From a virus, in IMG/VR virus record IMGVR_UViG_3300027976_000102, positions 1 to 36,142 of that record: a stretch of DNA of 36,142 nucleotides; one strand, 5' to 3'. The notes below the pieces were generated by a model. The model was not told the origin of the DNA, did no database searches, and saw nothing but the letters and a program-made list of their open reading frames with translations. How positions within the stretch are numbered: position 1 is the first letter of the stretch; each line of letters opens with the position of its first letter. A program made the position numbers and the translations under genes. Below are positions 22,254 to 30,832 of the stretch, piece after piece.

Positions 22254-24118
22254 TCCGCCTCGCCGAAATCCCCGGCCTTTCCGGCACCGCCCTAGGCCTC
22301 GCCACCCCAAGTGCCGCCGCCATTGCCGCCCCTGCCGTTGCCCTCGGGCACCTTGGCCAATCCATTGCCGACGTCGCCAAACCATTCGCCCAAGTGGCCC
22401 TGAAAGTCCAAGCAGCCGAGAACGCCACCCGCGAAAGCAACCTCCGAACCTCCCTCAACGAAGGCTACTCCCAGCTCACCATCGACCTGGCCCGCGATCC
22501 CGACCCCCAATCCCACCTCGACCGCGTCAACTCCTACCTCCAGCAGCAAGCCGCCGCCTTCCAAGACCCCGACCTTCCACCCGTCTCCCGCCAACGGCTC
22601 GAGGACCACTTCGCGTCCTTTGCCTCCACCGCCCGCATCCGCACCGCCGAATCCGCCGCCACCCTCTCCACCAAACGCGCCGGCCTCGCCCTGAAGAACG
22701 AACTCGACGGAGCCAAACGCACCGGCAACCAAGCCCAATTCGACGACGCTATCTCCACCGGCATCGACAGCGGCCTCCTCCTCCCCGAGCACGTCGACCC
22801 CCTCCAGCAGCAATTCCGCTCCGACAACCTATTCCGGGATTTGGTCAAAACCATCGACGCCGACCCCGACGCCACCCGCGAGCAGCTCGAAGACCCCGAA
22901 TTCCTCACCCGGTATCCCGACATTACCCCCGAGAGCCTCGACAAGCTCCGACGCTACGCCACCCAGCAAGGCAACTACCAACGTGCCGAAACATGGGACG
23001 GCATCCTCAACGCCGCCCTCAACCAAGGCGACCAGCGCTCCCTCCTCTCCCTCGACGACCTCGAGCAAATGGCCGCCGACGGCGACATCACCGCCGAGCA
23101 CCGCGCCAGCTACACCCGCGCCTTCCTCGCCGCCGAGCCCCCCGCCTACGACCCAGCCCTCTACGAGCAAGCCGACAGCGCCATCGGCACCTACGACACC
23201 GGGACCGATCCCACCGGGGCCGGGCTGGCCAACCTCCGGACCCTCATCGGAACCCTGCCCCTCCCACCCGAACACCTCAAAATCCTCCAAGGCCGCCTCA
23301 ACGACCGCGCCAACCCCGGCAACGACACCACCCGCCACCGCCTTAGTGGCGATTTCTCCCGCCTCACCACCGAGTATTTCAACCAAGGCAAATTCGGCTC
23401 CTGGTTCACCTACGCCGACCACGACCGCGACCCCCGCACGGCCGACCAGAAGACCATCGACCTCCCCACCTATCACGCCGCCATCGCCGCACAGCGCAGC
23501 TTCCGCGACGGCTGGGAAGCCTACCTCAAATCAGCCCCCCGCGACCTCGACCCCCTCATTGCGCAGGAGGAATTCAAAAAGTTGCACCAGCAAAGCCGCG
23601 AGGCCGCCCCACCCCTCGACCTCGGAGTTCCCGACGCCCCCCCGGCCACCGACTACCGCGACCGCGTCAACCGATCCCTCGGCATCGAAGAGCCCACCCC
23701 CCAGACCAGCACCCAGCCCGGCGACGCCGGCACCCTCCCTGGCAACCTCAACCAATACAGCCGCACTTTTGCCGAAGCAGCCCGGCTCTACGGCATCGAG
23801 CCCGCCGACCTAGCCCTCGCCGCCGCCAAGGCAACACGCCAAGGAACCGCGCCGCTCGACCCCGCCGCCCCAGACTTCGAGACCTCCCTGGCCAGCCTAG
23901 CCGCCGACCAGCCCGGGGCCAAAGCCCCCACCCTCACCGCTGCCGACTGGGGCACCGTCGAGGCCGAATGGTTTGGTGAGGCCCAGCCCACCGACCCCCA
24001 CACCATCCGCCTCGGCCTCGGCGTCCTGCGCGACGCCTGGAACGTCTCCCAATTCGGCGACCCCCTCCCGTCCCAGCCCGCATCCGCATCAGCCCTACTT
24101 CTCCCCCCCCGCCAATAA
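22250..24118 (+). CDS. Internal virion protein B (T7 gp15-like), 622 aa
   Basis: ATG 22250 overlaps the previous stop. The protein is almost all helical, Ala/Leu/Asp/Arg-rich, with an N-terminal Ala-rich region (LATPSAAAIAAPAVALGHLG), long coiled stretches (KVQAAENATRESNLRTSLNEG) and an acidic C-terminus. The position between the gp14-like and giant proteins and its length fit gp15, which crosses the periplasm during genome ejection. Sequence similarity to T7 is not visible. Confidence 0.7.
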   Translation: MIRLAEIPGLSGTALGLATPSAAAIAAPAVALGHLGQSIADVAKPFAQVALKVQAAENATRESNLRTSLNEGYSQLTIDLARDPDPQSHLDRVNSYLQQQAAAFQDPDLPPVSRQRLEDHFASFASTARIRTAESAATLSTKRAGLALKNELDGAKRTGNQAQFDDAISTGIDSGLLLPEHVDPLQQQFRSDNLFRDLVKTIDADPDATREQLEDPEFLTRYPDITPESLDKLRRYATQQGNYQRAETWDGILNAALNQGDQRSLLSLDDLEQMAADGDITAEHRASYTRAFLAAEPPAYDPALYEQADSAIGTYDTGTDPTGAGLANLRTLIGTLPLPPEHLKILQGRLNDRANPGNDTTRHRLSGDFSRLTTEYFNQGKFGSWFTYADHDRDPRTADQKTIDLPTYHAAIAAQRSFRDGWEAYLKSAPRDLDPLIAQEEFKKLHQQSREAAPPLDLGVPDAPPATDYRDRVNRSLGIEEPTPQTSTQPGDAGTLPGNLNQYSRTFAEAARLYGIEPADLALAAAKATRQGTAPLDPAAPDFETSLASLAADQPGAKAPTLTAADWGTVEAEWFGEAQPTDPHTIRLGLGVLRDAWNVSQFGDPLPSQPASASALLLPPRQ

Positions 24119-24151
24119 AAACGGGACTTCATCCCCCCCCGCCTGATTACC

Positions 24152-27100
24152 ATGCCCGACCTACTCACACCCGCCCCCGCCACCGACTTCGCCCGGTCAA
24201 AAGACTGGGAAGAACCCAGCCCCGTCTCCGAGGCCGACGCCCTGCTCGCCCTCCAGGGATTGGAATCCAACGACCCCAAGCTCGACGTCCCCATTGTTGG
24301 CAACGTCGATGACACCTTTCGAAGACGATTCACCGCCGACCTCGGCACCTACAAGACCTCCCGCGACAGCCTCCGCCTCCCCCTCTTCCCCACCGAGCAG
24401 GCCAAGACCCAGCAGGCCAAGGGCCGCCACCACCTTGACCTCTTCACTGGTGACCTCGAGGGGGCCCTCAGCCCCGACCAGCACCGCGCCCTCACCGAGC
24501 GCGCCTCCCTCTCCTCGGATCCCCAGCGCTACACCCAACGCCAGATCCTCTCCTCCTACCTCGCCGACCTCGCCGGCTCCCCCATCCCCACCCACAACCT
24601 CGACCGCGCCATCGCCTCCTACGGGCAGACCGCCCTTGGCCTCGAGCAGGGCGACATCTCCAGCGTATTCGGAGCAGTCCAGAAGCGCCTCATCGAGAAC
24701 CGCGACAGCCTCCCCACCCTCCAGCGCCTCCTCAACGACACCGCCGGGGCCATCTACCGGGGAGAGGCCTGGGCCATGCCCGACCTCGCCGTCATTCCCG
24801 AGCGACTCCGCCCCGCATACCGAGACGAACTCTCCCGCGCCGCCTACGAATCCCGACGCACCCTCCGACGCATCGCCCCCCTCTCCGACGCCCTCTACCG
24901 CTGGGCCCTCGTCGAACAAGGCAAATTTGCCGACGCCACCGACTCCCAGCCCGACACCGCCCCCATCCCCCTCTCCTTGGGCGAAGCCACCACACGCTTT
25001 CAGAAGCTCGAACCCACCGAGCAAGCGGCCCTCCTTATCCAGGTTCAAGCCCGCTTCAACCAACTCCCCGAAGATCAGCGCGGGCTCGCCCACCGCGCCC
25101 TCCTCAGTGGCACCCGTGGCCTCGATCACTTAGCCGCAGGCGCCTTCGAGCTTTCCGACTCCCTCGACACCGCAGCCCCGCCCCGCCTGGCAGGCTCCAC
25201 CCTCCGCTCCGACGACCCCACTGCCCAGCAGGCCCAAAACGCCACCGACCGCGCCGCCCTCCGCCAACTCGTCACCGGGCACCCCTCCGCCGACCTCGTC
25301 ACCCCCTCCGATGGCCTCGCCGCCGAGGCCCTCATCCGCGTCACCGAGCAAGTCCCAAATTTCATTCTCTTCTTTGGCGGGGCCCCGGGGCTCTCCCTCA
25401 TGGGAGCCAGCATGGCCGGGCAATCATACTCCGACGCCCGCCTCAACTACCCGGGAGCGGATCCCGCGAGCCAAAAGATGGCCGCCTACGCATCCGGAGC
25501 CCTGCAGCTCGGCACCGAGTTCGCGCTAACCAAACTCGGCCTACGCCTGCTGTCCGGCAAAGTCCCCTCCCTCGCCCGGCTCGTCTCCAAGGCCGGCATC
25601 CGCAACCCCGCCGCCCGCTCCATTATCGGGGGCGGCCTCGCCGCCACCGGGGTCGCCGCCATTGAATACACCGAGGAGATCATCCAAGACTCCACCGACA
25701 CCTACCTCCAGGACCTCGCCGCCGAATTCTCGGGCATCGACCCCAACACCGACTGGGGCACCTTCCTCGGCAACTACAGCTACAAATCCCCCCAGGGACG
25801 GGCCATCCTCATGGCCATCCTCCCCTACGCTCTGCTCGGCAGCGGGGCCGTCGGATCCTTCCGACACTTCGCCTATGGCCAATATCTCATCAAGAACGAA
25901 GCCGGTCTTCGCGCCGCCGGCATCCCCGAGGCCAGCATCACCGAAATCATCAAATCCGAGCCCAAACAGGCCCAAGAGAAGTTCAAGGAGGCCTGGAAGG
26001 ACATCGACGCGCAGGAAGTCTCCGCCCAGGCCGAGATCCTCCTCGAGGCCATGCGGGCCAACGCCGCGCTCGCCGAGACCGCCGGCACCCCCATCATCTC
26101 ATCCCATTTGAACACCCAGACCGGCGAGACGGAATGGGTCCTCCAACTCCCCCCCACCGCTGCCACAGCACAGCAAGAGACATCGCCCGAGACTCCCGAC
26201 CAACTCTTCCGTACCGAGCAGGAAGCCCACGCCGGATGGCGGGAGTGGCGCATGCAGCAGCACGAGGCCGACCTCGACGCCATCACCGAGGCCGCCAACC
26301 AAGACCTCCTCGAGCGACTGCAAGAGCCTGGACGCCTCACCGAAGCCACCCGCGTCGAGGACCGCACCGACACCGAGCTCACCCCCGACGCCGCCATCTC
26401 CCTTGGCCTCGCCTCCGTCTCCCAGATGGCCGCCCGCCTCGAGATGTATGCCATGGAGCAGGGCCTCACCAAAGCCCAAGCCGCCCGGGATTTCGGGAGC
26501 TTGCGCATCAAAGCCCGACGCTTCGCCGCCGAAGCCCGTGGGGGGGTTTACCGATCCACGGTCCAACTCTTCCGGGGGGCGGATCCCAAAGACGTCCTCG
26601 AAGACATGAGCGAAGACTTCTGGGCCCGAGCCTTCGAACTCGACCTCTACGACCGAGCCACCGCCATCGGCGACATCCGCCGCCTCGAGGCCCTCACTGG
26701 CAACTCCTACCTACAGGCCGGAATCACCTTCCAAACCGAGCAAGCAGCCAACAGTAAAGACGGCACCGACCACCTCCTCGAAGCCCTCTCCACCGTCTCC
26801 GTCGAATACGCCCTTGGCCGCATTGCCGACGGCTCCCTCGGCTCCCAGTTGCGCCAATGGCTCCACTCCCTTATCGCCTACGCCGGCTCCCTCTTCTCTC
26901 ACGCCAAGCTCCTCACCCGCTCCAAAGACCTCCACGGCCAGATCGCCCAGGGCAACATCGACCGCCGCCTACTCGACCTCATATCCGACTCCGTCGGCCT
27001 CAACCCCAGCGCCCAAGAGTCCCGCTTCCGGAAGCAAGCCCAAGACCAAATCGCCGCCGAAGCCCTTGGCTTCTTCGACGAGATCGGCGACGCCATCAAA

Positions 27101-30100
27101 GGCCGCCTCCCTCACCCCGAGACCCTCCACCGCCGCAACCATCCCCTCGCCGGAGAGGTGGAGGCCATCCACGACTCCCTTGTCACCACCACCCGCAAGC
27201 GCAACAAACGCGGCAAGCGCATCCGCAACTCCCAAAAGGCCAACGCCTTCTTCCTCCCCATCGGCGAATTCATCGACCTCGACGAGGTCCGGGAAGCCAT
27301 GAACGAGAAGGGCTTCGACTTCCAGACCCCCGCCGACCTCCTCGCCGCCGTCTCCGACTCCCTCGCCTACCGCATCACCACCTACGCCACCAACTCCCCC
27401 ACCTACTCCCTCTCCCCCGCCGGGCAGAAGTCCCTCGAGTCCACCATCCAAGCCCGGCTCTCCAAGGGCCCCAAGGAGCGCGTCAGCTTCTATCGCGCCA
27501 TCATGGACCGCCTCGACGCCGTCCTCCGGCGCTATGAAGACTTTTCCCTGGCCCGTGACGAGCGGGACGACCTCCTCTCCCGGCTGCTCGAAGGCACCGC
27601 CGAAGCCGAGGCCATCATCAGTGCCCTCCCCCCCGAAGTCCGCGGCCGGGTCCGCGTCCCCACCGCCCGCATCCTCAAAGCCAAGACCGAGCGGGGAAAG
27701 CTTACCATATTCCGCGACCTCATCAACCAGGCCAACGACGCCTTGGAGCCATACCTCGTCGACCAATACCGCAAAGCGATCAGCACGATCCTCGACCTCG
27801 CCCGGCCCCGCATCAACGAATCCCGCCGCATCCAAGGCCGCCTCACCCCCGAGACCCAGCTCCTCATCGACAAGGTCCTCGCCGCCGTCCCCCTCTCCCC
27901 CGTCCAAGTCATTGCCGAAGTGGCCGGCACCGAAGCCGCCATGGAAGAAATGGAACCCGGAAGCGAAGAATACCTCGAGGCCATGGACCGACTCGAAGTC
28001 CTCGACACATTTGGAGCCCTCGCCACCCTCGACGCCGCCCGCCTCGCCGAAGCCCTCACCAACCTCGAATGGATCTACGCTAAAGGCCGCGGCCAGCGCC
28101 GCTTCATCGAGGAGGCCCTGCGGCAGGAGCGCCAAGGCCGCATCCGCGAAGTCCTCGACTCCCTCGGCTTGCCCCACGGCCCCTCCCAGCCCGAGCTCTC
28201 CAAGAAGACATCCAACCAGGAACGCCTCGCCGACCTCGCGGCCGGAGTCGTCACCGGTCACTGGTCATTCCACCAGATCATGGAATGGCTATTCCCGAAG
28301 AGCTCCACCGCCCGCAAATTTCAGAAGCGGGCCCGCACCGCCCAGCGCGGAGCCACACGCCACAAGATCCAAGCCCGGGGACGCTGGGAATCATTTGCCC
28401 GCACCACCCTGGGCCTCACCACCAAGCGCCAGACCAACCACCTCCTCAACGAACTCTCCCAGCGGCGAGAGTGGGACACCGTCAAACTCCAAGAAGGCAT
28501 CGCATTCGAGAAAACCAAGCTCACCGAAGAGCAGGCCCGCTCCATCCTCGCCGGCAAGATGAAGCCCGGCTGGCACACCGACAAGATCGCCATGGGCTCC
28601 CTGCTCCAAGCCGTTGCCGACTGGGACCTGCTCCCGCCCAAGGAACGGGCCCGAAAGACCTTCATCCGCTTCTCCCGCCTCACCAACCGGGGCACCTCCG
28701 CCCGGCTACACATGAGCGACCTCGAAGCCCTCTACGTCCTCCAACTCGCCGGCCAAGCCGAATACCTCCCCGCCCTCGACCGCTACGGATTCACCGAAAC
28801 GAACCTCGCGCACATAGCCAAAGCCATCGACCCCCGCGCCATTGATGTCGGCGACTACCTCCGGCGCGAATACGCCGACGGATGGGCCGTGCTCAACCCC
28901 CTCTTCCAACGCCTCTACGGAATGAACATGCCCAAGATCCGCAACTACGCACCCGGCATATTCGAACACCGCGACGCCCGGCCCGACGGGTCATTGGCCG
29001 ATCCATTTGGGGGGGGCGGGGCCATGGGCGTCAATGCCATGTCCTCCAGCTTCACAAAAACTCGCCAGAACCACCTCGCCCGGCCCCGCCAAGTCAACGC
29101 GCTGGCCGCGTATTGGGCCCACACCGAACAGGTCGGCTACTTCCGGCACTGGGCCGAGCTCTCCCGCGACCTCCGCTCTACTTTCCGCGCCCCCGACGTC
29201 CGCCGCTCCATCGAAGCCCGCTATGGCACCAAAGCCCTCTCCGACTTCATGTCCTGGCTCGACACCCTCGAGCTCGACGGACGATTCATGGCCACCAAAG
29301 TCCTCGCCATGGACCAGCTCCTCCAGCGCGCCCTCTCCGCGCAGGCCATCATTGGCCTCTCCTGGAACGTCGGAACCTGGTTCAAGCAGCTCTCCGCGGC
29401 CTTTGGCACCGCCATCCACATGCCCACCCGCGAATGGTTCCGCGGCCTCCAAGGCGTCCTGGCCAACCCATCCACCCTCCGCCGCGTCTGGGTCTCCGAG
29501 ACCATCCAGCAGCGCATCCTAGAGGGATTCAGCCCCGAGGACCAAGCCGTCCTGCGCGCCGCCCGCGCCAAGCCCTCCGACCTCATGAAATTCCTCGAGA
29601 CCGGCCGCCTCCCCATCGCCTTCACCGACGCGCTGCTAACCACCATCGGGGGCTCCATCGCCTACCAAGCCGCCTACAAGTCCGCCAAAGCAGCCGGGCG
29701 CAACGATGCCCAGGCCGAGATCCACGCCCTCGCCGTTATGGACCATGCCGTCCACCGCAGCGCCCAGCCCGTCGCCACCCAGGACCGCAGTCTGATTGAG
29801 AATGTTTACAAGAACCCATTCGCGCAAGCCCTCTTCCAGTTCAAAAGCGACCCCCGGCAGAAATTCGCCATTGCCTCCGAAGCCATCGCCCTCATGCGCC
29901 GCGGCGACATCAAGACCCCCGAGGCCGCCCGCCGCGTGCTCTGGTCCTGGGTCCTCTACGGTCTCCTCGGCCACCTCGCCACCGACGCCTTCCGGAGCAT
30001 GACCCGCGACCCCGAAGACGACGAAGTCTGGGAAATTGAAGACTACCTCAAGAGCGCCCTGGCCGGCCCTATCACTGGTCTCTTTTTTGGCGGCAGCGTG

Positions 30101-30784
30101 GTGGACTTTATTCTCGGCAAGCTCATCACCGGCCACGCCTGGACCAATAACCCCAGCCCCCTCGACAAGGCCGCCGAGGGCCTGCTCAATATCCGCCCCT
30201 CCCGCATCACCGACGGCTTCGACCCCGACTCCGACACCACCTGGCGGGACGTCATGGACGCCTCCGTCACCTACTCCCGCGTCCTCTCCCAGATCGCCGG
30301 GAGCCTCGACAACCGTGCCGCCGCCCTCTCCGTAGCCATCCGCGCCGCCCGCGACATCACCGGCGGCGCCGCCACCGTCTGGGACCTCATCAACGGCACC
30401 AGCGAAGAAGATCGCACCGACGACCTCCTCCAGGACGAAGCCGACGCCCTCAAACTCGAACGCGCAGCCACCTCCTCCGCCCGGGCAGACGCCTGGGCAG
30501 ACTTCCGCGCCCTCGATCCCGACCAACAGACCCGACGCCTCGACACCCTCTACCGCGGCACCACGGACGACCGCGCCCTCGCCCGCCTCCTCGAGGCCAA
30601 GGTCCAAGCCCAGCTCCTCACCCCCCAGGAGCGCGACATCGCCCGATTCCCCGTAGCCTCCCGAGCCCGGCTCATCGGGCAGATCGGGCAGCGCATGAGC
30701 GCCCAGGACCGTGCCGCCTGGCACGACAAGCTCCGCCGCGCCCGCGTCCTCACCCGCGAGGTCCAAGCCCTCCTCCCCCCTTAA
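24152..30784 (+). CDS. Giant internal virion protein C (T7 gp16-like position), 2210 aa
   Basis: One frame spans the 6.6 kb. Hydrophobic Gly/Ala-rich stretches lie at about 400-480 and 555-580 (AILMAILPYALLGSGAVG), then long charged helical regions. A C-terminal third follows with LSWNVGTWFKQLSAAFG and NPFAQALFQFKSDPRQKFA, segments of the kind found in large polyvalent internal virion proteins, and a late span (about 1970-1992, GPITGLFFGGSVVDFIL). T7 gp16 is 1318 aa, so this is much longer. No lysozyme-like catalytic motif was recognised at the N-terminus. It is probably ejected ahead of the DNA and inserted in the inner membrane. Confidence 0.75.
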   Translation: MPDLLTPAPATDFARSKDWEEPSPVSEADALLALQGLESNDPKLDVPIVGNVDDTFRRRFTADLGTYKTSRDSLRLPLFPTEQAKTQQAKGRHHLDLFTGDLEGALSPDQHRALTERASLSSDPQRYTQRQILSSYLADLAGSPIPTHNLDRAIASYGQTALGLEQGDISSVFGAVQKRLIENRDSLPTLQRLLNDTAGAIYRGEAWAMPDLAVIPERLRPAYRDELSRAAYESRRTLRRIAPLSDALYRWALVEQGKFADATDSQPDTAPIPLSLGEATTRFQKLEPTEQAALLIQVQARFNQLPEDQRGLAHRALLSGTRGLDHLAAGAFELSDSLDTAAPPRLAGSTLRSDDPTAQQAQNATDRAALRQLVTGHPSADLVTPSDGLAAEALIRVTEQVPNFILFFGGAPGLSLMGASMAGQSYSDARLNYPGADPASQKMAAYASGALQLGTEFALTKLGLRLLSGKVPSLARLVSKAGIRNPAARSIIGGGLAATGVAAIEYTEEIIQDSTDTYLQDLAAEFSGIDPNTDWGTFLGNYSYKSPQGRAILMAILPYALLGSGAVGSFRHFAYGQYLIKNEAGLRAAGIPEASITEIIKSEPKQAQEKFKEAWKDIDAQEVSAQAEILLEAMRANAALAETAGTPIISSHLNTQTGETEWVLQLPPTAATAQQETSPETPDQLFRTEQEAHAGWREWRMQQHEADLDAITEAANQDLLERLQEPGRLTEATRVEDRTDTELTPDAAISLGLASVSQMAARLEMYAMEQGLTKAQAARDFGSLRIKARRFAAEARGGVYRSTVQLFRGADPKDVLEDMSEDFWARAFELDLYDRATAIGDIRRLEALTGNSYLQAGITFQTEQAANSKDGTDHLLEALSTVSVEYALGRIADGSLGSQLRQWLHSLIAYAGSLFSHAKLLTRSKDLHGQIAQGNIDRRLLDLISDSVGLNPSAQESRFRKQAQDQIAAEALGFFDEIGDAIKGRLPHPETLHRRNHPLAGEVEAIHDSLVTTTRKRNKRGKRIRNSQKANAFFLPIGEFIDLDEVREAMNEKGFDFQTPADLLAAVSDSLAYRITTYATNSPTYSLSPAGQKSLESTIQARLSKGPKERVSFYRAIMDRLDAVLRRYEDFSLARDERDDLLSRLLEGTAEAEAIISALPPEVRGRVRVPTARILKAKTERGKLTIFRDLINQANDALEPYLVDQYRKAISTILDLARPRINESRRIQGRLTPETQLLIDKVLAAVPLSPVQVIAEVAGTEAAMEEMEPGSEEYLEAMDRLEVLDTFGALATLDAARLAEALTNLEWIYAKGRGQRRFIEEALRQERQGRIREVLDSLGLPHGPSQPELSKKTSNQERLADLAAGVVTGHWSFHQIMEWLFPKSSTARKFQKRARTAQRGATRHKIQARGRWESFARTTLGLTTKRQTNHLLNELSQRREWDTVKLQEGIAFEKTKLTEEQARSILAGKMKPGWHTDKIAMGSLLQAVADWDLLPPKERARKTFIRFSRLTNRGTSARLHMSDLEALYVLQLAGQAEYLPALDRYGFTETNLAHIAKAIDPRAIDVGDYLRREYADGWAVLNPLFQRLYGMNMPKIRNYAPGIFEHRDARPDGSLADPFGGGGAMGVNAMSSSFTKTRQNHLARPRQVNALAAYWAHTEQVGYFRHWAELSRDLRSTFRAPDVRRSIEARYGTKALSDFMSWLDTLELDGRFMATKVLAMDQLLQRALSAQAIIGLSWNVGTWFKQLSAAFGTAIHMPTREWFRGLQGVLANPSTLRRVWVSETIQQRILEGFSPEDQAVLRAARAKPSDLMKFLETGRLPIAFTDALLTTIGGSIAYQAAYKSAKAAGRNDAQAEIHALAVMDHAVHRSAQPVATQDRSLIENVYKNPFAQALFQFKSDPRQKFAIASEAIALMRRGDIKTPEAARRVLWSWVLYGLLGHLATDAFRSMTRDPEDDEVWEIEDYLKSALAGPITGLFFGGSVVDFILGKLITGHAWTNNPSPLDKAAEGLLNIRPSRITDGFDPDSDTTWRDVMDASVTYSRVLSQIAGSLDNRAAALSVAIRAARDITGGAATVWDLINGTSEEDRTDDLLQDEADALKLERAATSSARADAWADFRALDPDQQTRRLDTLYRGTTDDRALARLLEAKVQAQLLTPQERDIARFPVASRARLIGQIGQRMSAQDRAAWHDKLRRARVLTREVQALLPP

Positions 30785-30794
30785 GGTACCTTAA
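30781..30794. other. 14-bp perfect palindrome at the stop of the giant gene
   Basis: TTAAGGTACCTTAA reads the same on both strands and includes the TAA stop (30782-30784). It is AT-rich in a very GC-rich setting. It may be an operator, a transcript-processing site or chance. Confidence 0.35.
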
Positions 30795-30832
30795 CTCCCG
30801 CCGCACGGCACACCATCGCCATTATTCCTGGC

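Noticed and set aside
26969-28261. 430-codon minus-strand frame in the giant virion gene
   Set aside because: Gly/Glu/Val-rich shadow; the plus frame is uninterrupted over 6.6 kb.
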